A stretch of 44,694 nucleotides of DNA from Rhizobiaceae bacterium (GTDB lineage Bacteria > Pseudomonadota > Alphaproteobacteria > Rhizobiales > Rhizobiaceae). Positions 17,030-25,940 of the stretch are shown in pieces (position 1 is the stretch's first letter; every line of letters starts with the position of its first letter). The notes under the pieces were generated by a model, which saw only the letters and a list, made by a program, of their open reading frames with translations, did not search any database and was not told the origin of the DNA. The translations under genes and the position numbers were made by a program. The stretch spans positions 1 to 44,694 of the forward strand of contig JAIXTO010000030.1 in the NCBI GenBank assembly GCA_027483885.1. Reading direction: 5' to 3'.

Positions 17030-18223
17030 CTAGCCCCGTGCCCTCAGTGCTGCCGTCAGCGGCACGCGTGTTGCCGCAAGCGCCGGCAGCGCGCCGCCGA
17101 TGAGGCCGATGAGAAGGCCGAGGAGGCCCGCCCAGACCATCACATCCGGCGTCACGGCAAGATCAAACGACATGCGGGCATTGTTGGCACCGATCGTGCT
17201 TGCCTGCCAGCCGTTGAAGGCGATGAGCGACAGGGCAAGGCCGAGAACGGTGCCGATGATGGCCAGTATCACCGCCTCCACCCAGGTGGCGAGGAAGGCG
17301 GAGAACCGGCTGAAGCCAAGGGCGCGCACCGTTGCGATCTCCACGGTTCTGTCGGAAACCGAACTCATCATCGTATTCAGCGCACCGGCCGTGGCACCGA
17401 TGGCCATCAGGCAGGCGAGCGGCCAACCGAACAGGCGGATGAGGCCGGCGGTGCGGCCGGATTGTCCGGCATAAAGTTCGGCTTCGCTGACGGCGGTGAG
17501 CGGCGTTTCCGTGATTTTTGCAAGGTTTTCGCGGAGCGTGATGAGGGCTGCGGGATCGGTGAGGCGCAGCTTGACGCTCTGCACCTCCCCCTGCCGGTCA
17601 AAGGTGGCGCGCACCGTCTCCAGATCTGCCCAGAGTTCGGATTCAAACGCGCTGCCGCCGGCTGCAAATTCGCCGGCAACCGTCCAGTCCACCGGCCCAA
17701 GCCGCAGCACATCCCCGACATGCAGGTTAAATTCGCGGGCAATGCGGGCGCCGATGACGATGTCCCGCGCACCACCTGAAAACAGATGCCCTTGCGTCAG
17801 CGTCACGCCGTCGCGGAGGACGGCACCGGCCGCATCCATGCCACGCAGCGCAAGCGTTCGCGACGCCCCGCCCTCAGCCTCTGCCAGATCGACAGGCACG
17901 ACGATTTCGCGCGACATCAGAAGATGGCCGGCGGCATCCCGCGCAAGGCCCGTATCGGCAGGCAGAACCGAGAGCGCGTGGACGGTGCCGGGGGGAATGG
18001 CGGAACCGCTTTCCTGGTTGGTGCCGCCGCCGAGAACGACGGCCACCAGCGGCGAACCGGCGCCGGCCAGCGCCAGTTCAAACCCGCGCGCCATGGCGAG
18101 AAAGCCCGCAAGCGTCGACACCACCAGCGCCACCGAAAGCGCCATGGAGGCAGAGAGCGCAAGGCGCCGGGGAAGGCTTGTGAGGGCGGCGCGGATCATC
18201 ACGCGCGTTTGTCGGAAAGACAT
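17030..18223 (-). CDS. MacB/DevC-type ABC transporter permease (FtsX-like), second subunit
   Basis: This 397-residue protein has one N-terminal membrane segment (about residues 20-45), a large periplasmic domain (about 50-270) and three C-terminal membrane segments: the FtsX/MacB topology. The cytoplasmic motif VEIATVRALGFSRFSAF (about 295) contacts the ATPase. Such permeases do not form a channel but transmit mechanical force to a periplasmic adaptor. It lies 3 bases after the first permease gene, so it is the last gene of the leftward operon. Confidence 0.9.
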   Translation of the reverse strand: MSFRQTRVMIRAALTSLPRRLALSASMALSVALVVSTLAGFLAMARGFELALAGAGSPLVAVVLGGGTNQESGSAIPPGTVHALSVLPADTGLARDAAGHLLMSREIVVPVDLAEAEGGASRTLALRGMDAAGAVLRDGVTLTQGHLFSGGARDIVIGARIAREFNLHVGDVLRLGPVDWTVAGEFAAGGSAFESELWADLETVRATFDRQGEVQSVKLRLTDPAALITLRENLAKITETPLTAVSEAELYAGQSGRTAGLIRLFGWPLACLMAIGATAGALNTMMSSVSDRTVEIATVRALGFSRFSAFLATWVEAVILAIIGTVLGLALSLIAFNGWQASTIGANNARMSFDLAVTPDVMVWAGLLGLLIGLIGGALPALAATRVPLTAALRARG

Positions 18224-18226
18224 GGA

Positions 18227-19369
18227 TCACCTCGTTCTGAAGGCTGAGACAATGGGGGTTTTCAGCGCATTGAAGGCTGGCAGCGCGCCCGTCAAAAACC
18301 CGAGCACCACGATGAGGCCGAGCGCCCGCAAGACGATGAGCGGCGTCATGACAAGGCCAAGCTCGGGGCCGGCCAGAATCGTCAGGAGTTTTGCGAGCAC
18401 CAGCCCCGCCCCGCCGCCGAGCGACAGCACGAACAGCGTTTCGGCAAGGATCAGCGCCAGGATCGCCTTTTGCGAAAAGCCGAGCGTTTTCAACACACCG
18501 ATCTCGAAGCGGCGTTCGCGCACGGCAAACACCATGGTGTTGACGACGATCAGCATCAGCGTGACGAAGGCGGCACCCACGACGAGGTTCACGATGAGGC
18601 CAACATCGGCATATTGACGCAGGAACGCTTCGAGAAACTGCTTTTCCGACTGGGTGCGCGTTGGCGAGGCGGAGTTTTGAAATTGCTGATCGATGCGGGC
18701 GGCAAGGCGAGCCGCATCAGCGCCGGCCTTCGGGCGCACGACGAAGGCATCCACGGTATCGCGGCCTTTTGCGCGGGCCGCATCGACGTAGTCCAGGCGG
18801 GCAATGCTGAAATAGGTGTCGGTGGAAGCGTTTTCGCCCTCGAAAATGCCGGCGATGGTAAAACGCCAGTCGCGGCTGCCATCCTGCCGCGCCATGGCAA
18901 AGGCGCTGACCGTGACCGACTGGCCAACCACAAAGCCTTGCGCATCGGCAAGGGCGCGCCCGACAAGCAGCGTATCGCGCGCCGTGCCCATGGCAGCCAC
19001 CAGCGCCGGCGTGAGGCCAAGGCTCTTGCCATTGACCGCCATCATCAGGGCGGGATCGACAGCACTGACGGCAACGACATTCTTTTCCGTACCGACAAAA
19101 CCGCGCAGGCGAACGAGGGGGGCAATGGCTGCGATATCGGGATCAACAGCCAGCCGCGCCCGCGCCGCCATGGGCAGGGATTGGCCGCGACCGCCGGCGC
19201 TCATCACGCCCAAAATATCCTCGCTTGCGGCTGAGGCGCCTTGCGAGCCGGCGAGAAAACTTGCGGTCAGCCCATGGATCAGGAAGGCAACGGCCACGCA
19301 GACGATGAGCAGCACGGTGCGCAGGGGTTTTCGCCAGGCATTGCGGCGGGCAAGATCAAACAGTGTCAT
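18227..19369 (-). CDS. MacB/DevC-type ABC transporter permease (FtsX-like), first subunit
   Basis: This 380-residue protein has the same topology as its neighbour, so the transporter is probably a heterodimer of two permeases. Its N-terminus ([18 protein letters not shown]) is the usual amphipathic start. The coupling motif RRFEIGVLKTLGFSQKAIL is at about residue 285. The ATG overlaps the ATPase stop as ATGA. Two distinct permeases, a separate ATPase and an HlyD adaptor resemble DevBCA-like exporters more than single-chain MacB. Confidence 0.9.
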   Translation of the reverse strand: MTLFDLARRNAWRKPLRTVLLIVCVAVAFLIHGLTASFLAGSQGASAASEDILGVMSAGGRGQSLPMAARARLAVDPDIAAIAPLVRLRGFVGTEKNVVAVSAVDPALMMAVNGKSLGLTPALVAAMGTARDTLLVGRALADAQGFVVGQSVTVSAFAMARQDGSRDWRFTIAGIFEGENASTDTYFSIARLDYVDAARAKGRDTVDAFVVRPKAGADAARLAARIDQQFQNSASPTRTQSEKQFLEAFLRQYADVGLIVNLVVGAAFVTLMLIVVNTMVFAVRERRFEIGVLKTLGFSQKAILALILAETLFVLSLGGGAGLVLAKLLTILAGPELGLVMTPLIVLRALGLIVVLGFLTGALPAFNALKTPIVSAFRTR

Positions 19370-20124
19370 CCGGCGGCCCTCGTCTCTTCCAGAAACTGGC
19401 CCTTGTCGAGATGCAGCGTGCGGCGCGCCTGAAGGGCGGCCTGCGGATCATGCGTCACCATTACGATGGTCTTCTTCATCTCAGTGTTGAGAAAGCGCAG
19501 CATGTCGAGCACCGCATCGGCGGATGCGCGGTCGAGATCGCCGGTCGGTTCGTCGCAGAGCAGAAGATCCGGATCCGACACGATGGCGCGCGCGATGCCG
19601 ACACGCTGCTGCTGGCCGCCGGACATCAGGCCCGGCCTCTGCTTTTCCCGTCCGGCAAGACCGACAAGATCGAGCACTTTTGCAACCCGCGCTCGCCGTT
19701 CGCGCGCCGACAACGGTTTTAGAAGCAGCGGCAGCTCGACGTTTTCGGCCGCCGTCAGCATGGGCAGGAGATTGTAGAACTGAAAAACGATGCCCATGTG
19801 ATGCGCCCGCCAGGCCGCCCGCGCGCCCTCTCCCATCTGGTCGAGACGGCTGTTGCCGATGCGAAGCGTGCCGCCATCGGCCCGGTCTATGCCGGCGAGC
19901 ATGTTGAGCAGCGTCGATTTTCCAGAGCCCGAGGGGCCCATGATGGCGACGAAATCACCGCGCGGAATGGCAAGGTCGAGACCGGAAAAGATCGGGATCG
20001 TCTGGCCGCCGATGCGATAGGCTTTTCGCAGGTTTTCAAGCGCGATGTAGGGCCCCTCTGGCACTGGCATGTCTGGTAACGGCGTCTGCGCCAATGGGGT
20101 GGACATTGTCTCGGCAGTGCTCAT
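19366..20124 (-). CDS. MacB/LolD-type ABC transporter ATP-binding protein
   Basis: This 252-residue ATPase of the MacB/LolD/DevA type has Walker [10 protein letters not shown], the family-typical Q-loop VFQFYNLLP, the signature [14 protein letters not shown] and Walker [13 protein letters not shown], with the switch histidine in VTHD. A ~25-residue Pro-rich N-terminal extension precedes the domain. Both ends overlap neighbours as ATGA, so it is cotranslated with the adaptor and the permease. Confidence 0.94.
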   Translation of the reverse strand: MSTAETMSTPLAQTPLPDMPVPEGPYIALENLRKAYRIGGQTIPIFSGLDLAIPRGDFVAIMGPSGSGKSTLLNMLAGIDRADGGTLRIGNSRLDQMGEGARAAWRAHHMGIVFQFYNLLPMLTAAENVELPLLLKPLSARERRARVAKVLDLVGLAGREKQRPGLMSGGQQQRVGIARAIVSDPDLLLCDEPTGDLDRASADAVLDMLRFLNTEMKKTIVMVTHDPQAALQARRTLHLDKGQFLEETRAAG

Positions 20125-21194
20125 GGCAGGCGGTCTCCGGTGGGAACAAGGAAAAGACGGATGCGGGCGGCCATGTTCGGCCGGATACCCTCAGGCGGGT
20201 CGCGGAGCGAAAGACGCAGCGAAATCGTGCCTTTCTCAGCGGCCGCAGCGGGCGCCAGACGGGTGACGGTGACGGCAAAGGCATGGTCGGGAAAGCCATC
20301 CAGCACCGCCTCCCCGGCAAGACCTGCCCGAAGCATCGCGATCTGGCTTTCGGCGACATCGGCATCGATCACCAGTTGCGCGGTATCGGTGAGCGTCAGA
20401 AGGCTCTGGCTTTCGCGAACGCTGTCTGCGCGGGCAAGCACGCTGTCTCCCACATGCGCCTCAAGCCGCGTGACAGTGCCGGCAAAGGGGGCGCGCACGG
20501 TCAGCGCATCGACCTTCTCCTTGGCAATCCGAACGGCAAGATCGGCGCTATCAAGCGATTGGCGCGCCTGCGCCACGGCATTCACCGCCTTGCGCATCGC
20601 CGTGTCCTGCTCCTCCAGCGCCTGCCGGGTGGCGGCATCGCGCAAGGCAAGCGTTTTGGTGCGCGCAAGGGATGCGGCGGCCTGCGCAAGGTCGATATCG
20701 CTTGCCTGCGCTTGCAGCTCTGCCTTTTGCCTGTCGGCCACGGCCTGCTCAAGCGTAAAGCGGGCGCTGGCATCGTCGAGCACGACAAGCACCTGGCCGG
20801 CCTCCACGACATCGCCCGCGGCGACCGCAACCCGCACGATCTCCCCTTCATATTTGGAAAATATCGCCGTCTTCTGCGGGGCAATGACAAAACCGGAGCC
20901 GGTGATTTCGCGCGCCGCGATGGCTGGCGGGGGAATAGGCACTGGGTTCGTCAGCGCGGGCGCCGGCGCTTTATCGGATGTCTTGGTGGGCCAGAAGAAA
21001 GTGGCGCCTACGGCGACGGCACCGAGGAGTGCGGCAAGCAGCAGCGGGTATAAGAGACGCCGGCGTTTGCGTGCCGGCGGCTCCTTGATCGGCGGGAGCG
21101 GCTCCTGGAAAAGAGAGCGCAATGTCTCGGTGCGCGCCCCGTCGCGTGCCGGGTGGGATGTCTCGGGGTGAAGGATGTAAGCTTGTGTGTTCAT
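20121..21194 (-). CDS. HlyD/MacA-type periplasmic adaptor protein
   Basis: This 357-residue protein has a cytoplasmic N-terminus (about 45 residues), one membrane anchor (LLYPLLLAALLGAVAVG, about 48-65), a lipoyl/barrel-sandwich half motif, a coiled-coil hairpin (about residues 150-230, rich in Ala, Gln, Lys and Arg), and the second lipoyl half VRAPFAGTVTRLEAHVGD (about 233-250). It bridges the inner-membrane ABC transporter to an outer-membrane channel of TolC type, which is not encoded here. Together with the ATPase and the two permeases it forms an efflux or lipid/peptide export complex. Confidence 0.9.
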   Translation of the reverse strand: MNTQAYILHPETSHPARDGARTETLRSLFQEPLPPIKEPPARKRRRLLYPLLLAALLGAVAVGATFFWPTKTSDKAPAPALTNPVPIPPPAIAAREITGSGFVIAPQKTAIFSKYEGEIVRVAVAAGDVVEAGQVLVVLDDASARFTLEQAVADRQKAELQAQASDIDLAQAAASLARTKTLALRDAATRQALEEQDTAMRKAVNAVAQARQSLDSADLAVRIAKEKVDALTVRAPFAGTVTRLEAHVGDSVLARADSVRESQSLLTLTDTAQLVIDADVAESQIAMLRAGLAGEAVLDGFPDHAFAVTVTRLAPAAAAEKGTISLRLSLRDPPEGIRPNMAARIRLFLVPTGDRLP

Positions 21195-21231
21195 GCCGCA
21201 ACGATGACGCAGCGGCGGGCGGTGCGAGACC

Positions 21232-22284
21232 TTAAACGCGCTTTGCGCCGTGCGAAATCGCGATCGAGGACGCCTGTTTGTCGCGCCACTCCAAGGGCGT
21301 CATGTCGGTGACACGGCGAAATTCCCGGTTGAAGTTGGATTTGGTCTGGAAACCGACGGCAAACATGATCTCGGTCACCGGCCTGTCGCTCTCTGCCAAA
21401 AGCTGGCAGGCCTCGGCGATGCGCTGTTCGTTGACATATTGCGAGACGTTCTTGCCCGTGGCCCGGTTGATGGCCGCCGAAATCTGGCGCCCGGGAATGC
21501 CGGCCTTGCGTGCCAGCCGGTCAAGGTTGAGATCGGCATCGCGATAGACGCGTTTGGTGCGCATCAGGCCCTCGATGGCGGCAAGCGTTTCGTGATCTTC
21601 AGGCAGCGAGGGTTCTGCCACCGGCTCGGGCTTTTCGGCGGGCGCTGCGCTGGCGCTTGCCGCCGCAGCCGCAACGGAGAGAATGGCAAGCAGCGCCAGA
21701 TTGCCGACAGCCACCACCGAACGGGCATATTCCCCGTGCGTGAAGGCCATATCCAGAAACACCAGGATATCGATGACTGCGGAAAACAGGAGCGCAAAGG
21801 CGGCAAACAGGATGGCGCGATAGGCCCGCGCGCTTCCCTCGAACGGCGCAAGCTTCAGCGCATCCGCCCCCGGCCGCATCAAAAGAAGAATGGTCATGGC
21901 ATACCCGACAAAAATCGCCACCAGCACCAGATCGATCGGCTCGCGGCCGAATATCAGCAGCATGACGATGGAGAGCGCCGGAAGCGCATGGAGCAGAAGC
22001 CGGCGCGGCAAGGGCGTGCGGCTTTTGCGCACCAGCCGCAGCACGCCCGCATAGGCAAGCGGCGGCACGAGCGCTGCCCCGACCGGCGCCAGATACATCA
22101 CCCAGCCCACGCCATACCCCCAGCGCAGGCCAGCCTGCAGCGATTGCAGGATGCTCAAAAGAATGAGGGCCAGAAACGGGAGATTGCGCTGACCATCCTC
22201 ATCACGCCTGACGACATGGACGAAGACGACAACGAGAAGAATGGCGACGACGAAGGGAAGCGGAATGAACGGCATGAAGAACAC
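21232..22284 (-). CDS. Membrane-bound AraC-family regulator
   Basis: This 350-residue protein has about seven hydrophobic segments in the first ~210 residues, a Pro/Ala/Glu-rich linker, and an AraC-type DNA-binding domain at about 240-340 (LDRLARKAGIPGRQIS, then ITEIMFAVGFQTKSNFNREF-like, here VTEIMFAVGFQTKSNFNREF without its first residue). It is a membrane sensor fused directly to a transcription factor. It lies 37 bases upstream of the exporter genes on the same strand and probably controls them in response to an envelope signal. The ligand is unknown. Confidence 0.9.
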   Translation of the reverse strand: MFFMPFIPLPFVVAILLVVVFVHVVRRDEDGQRNLPFLALILLSILQSLQAGLRWGYGVGWVMYLAPVGAALVPPLAYAGVLRLVRKSRTPLPRRLLLHALPALSIVMLLIFGREPIDLVLVAIFVGYAMTILLLMRPGADALKLAPFEGSARAYRAILFAAFALLFSAVIDILVFLDMAFTHGEYARSVVAVGNLALLAILSVAAAAASASAAPAEKPEPVAEPSLPEDHETLAAIEGLMRTKRVYRDADLNLDRLARKAGIPGRQISAAINRATGKNVSQYVNEQRIAEACQLLAESDRPVTEIMFAVGFQTKSNFNREFRRVTDMTPLEWRDKQASSIAISHGAKRV

Positions 22285-22628
22285 TGTGCGCGAAGCGATG
22301 CGCCTATCATGACCGGGAACCGCACCGAACGCGACCTCAAACGTGATCGAGAACCGGAAGACACACGATAACCGCCCGGAGCATCTCTTCGCCCGTGTGC
22401 ATCAGCACCCCGGCTTCCTCGCAAGGTTGTGACTCTGTCAGTGCGCCACTGGAGAAAACGGCACATGTCTGCTATCGCAGACGGATAGGCACGCGGCTGT
22501 CTGTATCAGGAGGAGACAACGGCCAGATCAGCGCCTTGACATTGAGCTTTCGTTAAGCTGCCCCACAATAAAACAGATCGTGACGAAACGACGTCGGGTG
22601 GTGACGTTCCCCTCAAGCCGAGCACATC
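22285..22628. promoter_or_regulatory. Divergent promoter region, regulator and diguanylate cyclase
   Basis: These 344 bases hold the promoters of the two divergent genes. A perfect hairpin GTCTGC-TATC-GCAGAC lies at 22467-22482. A TTGACA is present before the cyclase gene, but with no good -10 partner. No gene was found. Confidence 0.4.
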
Positions 22629-23798
22629 ATGGGCACGAGCAATATCATCGTTTATGTGCCGCCTGTGATTTTCGGGATGGTCGCCATCATCTTCCTGCAG
22701 CTGTGGCGAAGCGGCATTGCCACGACCTGGCACTGGAGTGCGGGATTTGCGCTGACCGCTTCCGGTTTCCTGCTGTCGACCTTTCCCGTCGGCCCGCAAT
22801 TTGATGCCTTCGTCTCGGGCGTGATCTTCATCGCAGCCGCCTATTGTTATTCGAGCGCCGTGCTCGAGCATTTCGAGGCGCCGCCGTGGCATCGGACGCG
22901 GCGGCTGTTCTGCGCCGTCTATCTTCTCCTCCTCATCCACACCGTCTTCATCATGCAGAGCCTGCGTTACCAGCTGCTGCTGACCGATGTCGGCTTTGCC
23001 TGCCTCGTGGCGCTGGCGCTCGGGGCGAGCCTGCCCCGGGCCTCGCGCGGCATCGACCGCATCCTTCTCGCCTCGGTTGGCCTCGTTTTTGCTGATACGA
23101 TGGTGCGGGCGGTGGTGTTCTTCTTTTTTGTGGATCAGAGCGACGATCTCGCCGATTTCGTCACCTCCACCTATAATCTGAGCGTCCACGTCACGACGAT
23201 CACGCTCTGCCTGACCTTTCCGTTTGCAGCGCTTGCCGCCATCGGATCGGCGGCCATCGAACGGCACCGGGATGCGGCAGAACGCGATCCGCTGACAGGC
23301 CTGTTCAACCGGCGCGGGTTTGACGCGGCCATCGACCGCGCCTTTCCCGCAGGCATTTCCTTGGGCTCCGTCATCGTCTGCGACATCGATCACTTCAAGG
23401 CGATCAACGACGCCTACGGCCATGCGGCAGGCGATGAGGTGCTGGCGCAACTGGGTAGACAGTTGCAGCAGGCAATCGGCGCCCATGGCATACCGGCCCG
23501 ACTGGGCGGCGAGGAATTCGTCGCCTACCTGCCGCACCACGCCCCGCAGGAGGCAGCCCAGCTTGCCGAAACGTTTCGCATGGGCGTGGCAAACCGGATC
23601 TTGAACCTGCGCGGCACATCCCGAACCATGACCCTCAGCCTCGGCATCGCCCCTCTGGAGCCCGGCCGCAACACGCTTCAGACGGCCATCGACCGCGCCG
23701 ACGAAGCCCTCTACCGCGCCAAGGCCGCTGGCCGCAACCGCACGACAATCGCAACGCCTGCAGGAGATATCGAGGGGGAAAAAACGGCACGAAGGTGA
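22629..23798 (+). CDS. Membrane diguanylate cyclase (GGDEF)
   Basis: This 389-residue protein has six or seven membrane segments (about residues 1-210) and a C-terminal GGDEF domain starting RDPLTGLFNRRGFD. The active site is RLGGEEF (about residue 292), with CDIDHFKAIND and YGHAAGDEVL, so cyclic-di-GMP synthesis is expected. The RxxD inhibitory site that normally precedes the GGDEF motif is replaced here by Gly-Ala-His-Gly, so product feedback should be weak. The membrane part is a sensor of unknown signal. Confidence 0.92.
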   Translation: MGTSNIIVYVPPVIFGMVAIIFLQLWRSGIATTWHWSAGFALTASGFLLSTFPVGPQFDAFVSGVIFIAAAYCYSSAVLEHFEAPPWHRTRRLFCAVYLLLLIHTVFIMQSLRYQLLLTDVGFACLVALALGASLPRASRGIDRILLASVGLVFADTMVRAVVFFFFVDQSDDLADFVTSTYNLSVHVTTITLCLTFPFAALAAIGSAAIERHRDAAERDPLTGLFNRRGFDAAIDRAFPAGISLGSVIVCDIDHFKAINDAYGHAAGDEVLAQLGRQLQQAIGAHGIPARLGGEEFVAYLPHHAPQEAAQLAETFRMGVANRILNLRGTSRTMTLSLGIAPLEPGRNTLQTAIDRADEALYRAKAAGRNRTTIATPAGDIEGEKTARR

Positions 23799-23801
23799 TG
23801 G

Positions 23802-23966
23802 GAGTTACGCATCGGCATCACCTGCGAAGACGCCGCACGCCCGGGTCAGGTGGTGCTCGTCCCCGGCATGCCGGTCGAAGCCTTCATCCAGACTGGCGAA
23901 AGAAGCGGCGCTTCCTATCTGCTGAACCCCTGTGACGACCAGATCACGCGCGCCTTCCGGGACAGG
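23802..23966 (+). pseudogene. Remnant of an HlyD/PrsE-type secretion membrane-fusion protein (C-terminal end)
   Basis: A 55-codon open stretch right after the cyclase gene reads ELRIGITCEDAARPGQ, then VVLVPGMPVEAFIQTGER, SGASYLLNP and DQITRAFRDR. This is the characteristic C-terminal end of type I secretion adaptor proteins (GMPVEAFI-TGER-S-SYL-P-DQ--RAFR-). Everything upstream in the family is missing and the frame runs on past the normal end. It is a decayed gene end, left by deletion or rearrangement. Confidence 0.7.
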
Positions 23967-23997
23967 CAGAGGGGTTTGCGAGAAAGAAAGCTTCGCC

Positions 23998-24882
23998 TCA
24001 GTCGAGCTTCAGCCGTGTCTCGGCCCGGAACGTCCTCAGTTCGCCAAGCGCCCGGATCGAGCGACCATCGTCGATGGCGGCAAGATCGAGAATGATCGCG
24101 TTGGCGATGGTCATCGGCACCACGAGCGATTGGGATTGACCGGGCTCTCCGCGCGAGACCGAGATGTGACGATCCGGCGCGGGATCGATGCGGGCGGCAT
24201 GCAGGTCAGTCAGGGCCAGCGTCACCGCGCCACGCTCGGCGGCAATCCGGCGAACCTCGTGCACCAGAGGCGCAACGCGGCGGAAGGAGAGAAGCCAGAC
24301 CACATCGCCTTTCGAAAGAGACCAGAGAAGCTCCGGCATCTGATCCATCTGGCTGGCGATGTTGACCGCCTCGTATCCCGATCGCACCAAGCGCAGCGTA
24401 ATGAGGGCCGAGAGCGCCGAAGAATGGCCGCGCCCGAAGACGAAAATGCGGCGACTGTCGCGCAGGTGCTCGGAAAAGGCGCGGATATCGGCATCGGATA
24501 CGGTGTTTCGCACAGTGTTGAGCGCGGCGATTTCACTATCCAGAACCGAAGCGAGCAGGCCGCCCTCCTCGGCCCTGACAAGCCGGGCGGCCATGCGCGC
24601 GGCAGAGCTTTCAAAATCGCCGCCGCCGTCTCGAAGACTGGCCTGCAGGAAGCTGCGAAACTCCGGATATCCCTTGAAACCCAGCCGCCTTGCCAGCCGA
24701 ACCGCGGAGGCGGGATGGACGCCGGCGCGGAAGGAGACATCCTTGCCGTTCTCCATCGCAGCCCGGATCGGGTCCTGCACCAGCACATCGAGGAGGCGTG
24801 TATCGGCATCGGTGAGCCGGGTTGAATGGCGGCTGATCAGATCGGCAAACGCCGGGGGAAACGGCTCTTGCCTGTCCATCAC
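23998..24882 (-). CDS. RpiR/MurR-family transcriptional regulator
   Basis: This 294-residue protein has an N-terminal RpiR helix-turn-helix (HPASAVRLARRLGFKGYPEFR, about residues 55-75) and a C-terminal SIS sugar-phosphate-binding domain (IFVFGRGHSSALS about 145, then WLLSFRR). It binds phosphorylated sugars or similar ligands. Its ATG overlaps the ugpC stop as ATGA, so it is the last gene of the ugp operon, a natural place for an autoregulator of glycerol-phosphate uptake. Confidence 0.9.
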   Translation of the reverse strand: MMDRQEPFPPAFADLISRHSTRLTDADTRLLDVLVQDPIRAAMENGKDVSFRAGVHPASAVRLARRLGFKGYPEFRSFLQASLRDGGGDFESSAARMAARLVRAEEGGLLASVLDSEIAALNTVRNTVSDADIRAFSEHLRDSRRIFVFGRGHSSALSALITLRLVRSGYEAVNIASQMDQMPELLWSLSKGDVVWLLSFRRVAPLVHEVRRIAAERGAVTLALTDLHAARIDPAPDRHISVSRGEPGQSQSLVVPMTIANAIILDLAAIDDGRSIRALGELRTFRAETRLKLD

Positions 24883-25940
24883 TCTTCCGCTGTTCTGATG
24901 CTGCGCAAATCGCGTGCAAGGTCAACACGCTCCCCACTGTCGTTATCAAAGAACAGTGCCCGGTCAAGATCGTAGGAGATCCACAGCTGCGCCGCAGGGT
25001 CCGACATGGCGCGGCGCGGTGCAATGGCCGTCAACCGTCCCGCAGCACTGTCGCAATGCAGCAGCAGATCCGATCCGGTCATTTCCGACAGGACAAGGCG
25101 CGCTTCCAGTGCCGGTCCTGCCGGCTTTTGCGCATGAACGCTGAGGATATCCGGGCGCAGGCCTGCCGTCAGTCCCTGCATGCCCTGCCAGCCCGGCAGT
25201 TTCTCCGCGGCGACGAAATTGATCGGGGGCACGCCGAGAAAACCCGCGACGAAGCGGTTGGCGGGGCGATCGTAGATCACCTCCGGCCGGTCGAACTGCT
25301 GCAGGTGGCCATCCTTCATGACAGCCACCCGGTCGGCGAGTGACAGGGCCTCGGTCTGGTCATGCGTGACATAAACGATGGTGGCGCCGAGCTGGCGGTG
25401 CAGATCCTTGATCTCGGTGCGCATCGCCACCCTGAGCGCATTGTCGAGGTTCGACAGCGGCTCATCCATCAGGAAGGTGGAGGTGTTGCGGGCCATGGCG
25501 CGACCCATGGCGACACGCTGACGCTGACCGCCGGACAGCGCGCCCGGCTTGCGCTCCAGATAGGGTTCCAGTTGCAGCATGCGCGCCACTTCTTCGGCCC
25601 GCCGGTTGCGCTGCGCCTTCGGCATGCCGCGCAATTCCAGCCCGAAGGAAATGTTTTCACGCACGCTCATATGTGGGTAGAGCGCATAGTTCTGGAAGAT
25701 CATCGCGATGTCGCGGTCCTGCGGCGCCAGATCATTGGCGCGAATGCCGGCAATCTCGATCTCGCCGGCATCGGCGCGCTCCAGCCCGGCGATCAGCCGC
25801 AGCAGCGTGGACTTGCCGCAGCCGGAGGGGCCGACAATGACGATGAACTCGCCGGGATGGAACTCCATCGACACATCGTGCAGCACGGTCGGTCCGCCCG
25901 GATAGGCCTTGCGGATGTTGCGAAGGGCAATGCCGCTCAT
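24879..25940 (-). CDS. ugpC: sn-Glycerol-3-phosphate-type ABC transporter ATP-binding protein
   Basis: This 353-residue ATPase of the CUT1/MalK-UgpC type has Walker A GPSGCGKST, Q-loop FQNYALYPHMSV, signature [14 protein letters not shown], Walker B FLMDEPLSNLD, H-loop VTHDQ, and a C-terminal MalK-like regulatory domain (about 240-353) with GLRPD. It energises the UgpA/UgpE channel. Both ends overlap neighbours (ATGA). The GDPD gene and the UgpB-like binding protein favour glycerol-3-phosphate as substrate, but CUT1 ATPases alone do not determine this. Confidence 0.9.
   Translation of the reverse strand: MSGIALRNIRKAYPGGPTVLHDVSMEFHPGEFIVIVGPSGCGKSTLLRLIAGLERADAGEIEIAGIRANDLAPQDRDIAMIFQNYALYPHMSVRENISFGLELRGMPKAQRNRRAEEVARMLQLEPYLERKPGALSGGQRQRVAMGRAMARNTSTFLMDEPLSNLDNALRVAMRTEIKDLHRQLGATIVYVTHDQTEALSLADRVAVMKDGHLQQFDRPEVIYDRPANRFVAGFLGVPPINFVAAEKLPGWQGMQGLTAGLRPDILSVHAQKPAGPALEARLVLSEMTGSDLLLHCDSAAGRLTAIAPRRAMSDPAAQLWISYDLDRALFFDNDSGERVDLARDLRSIRTAEE

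Noticed and set aside
22506..23540. 344-codon minus-strand frame over the GGDEF gene
   Set aside because: Antisense shadow; the plus strand has a full GGDEF domain.
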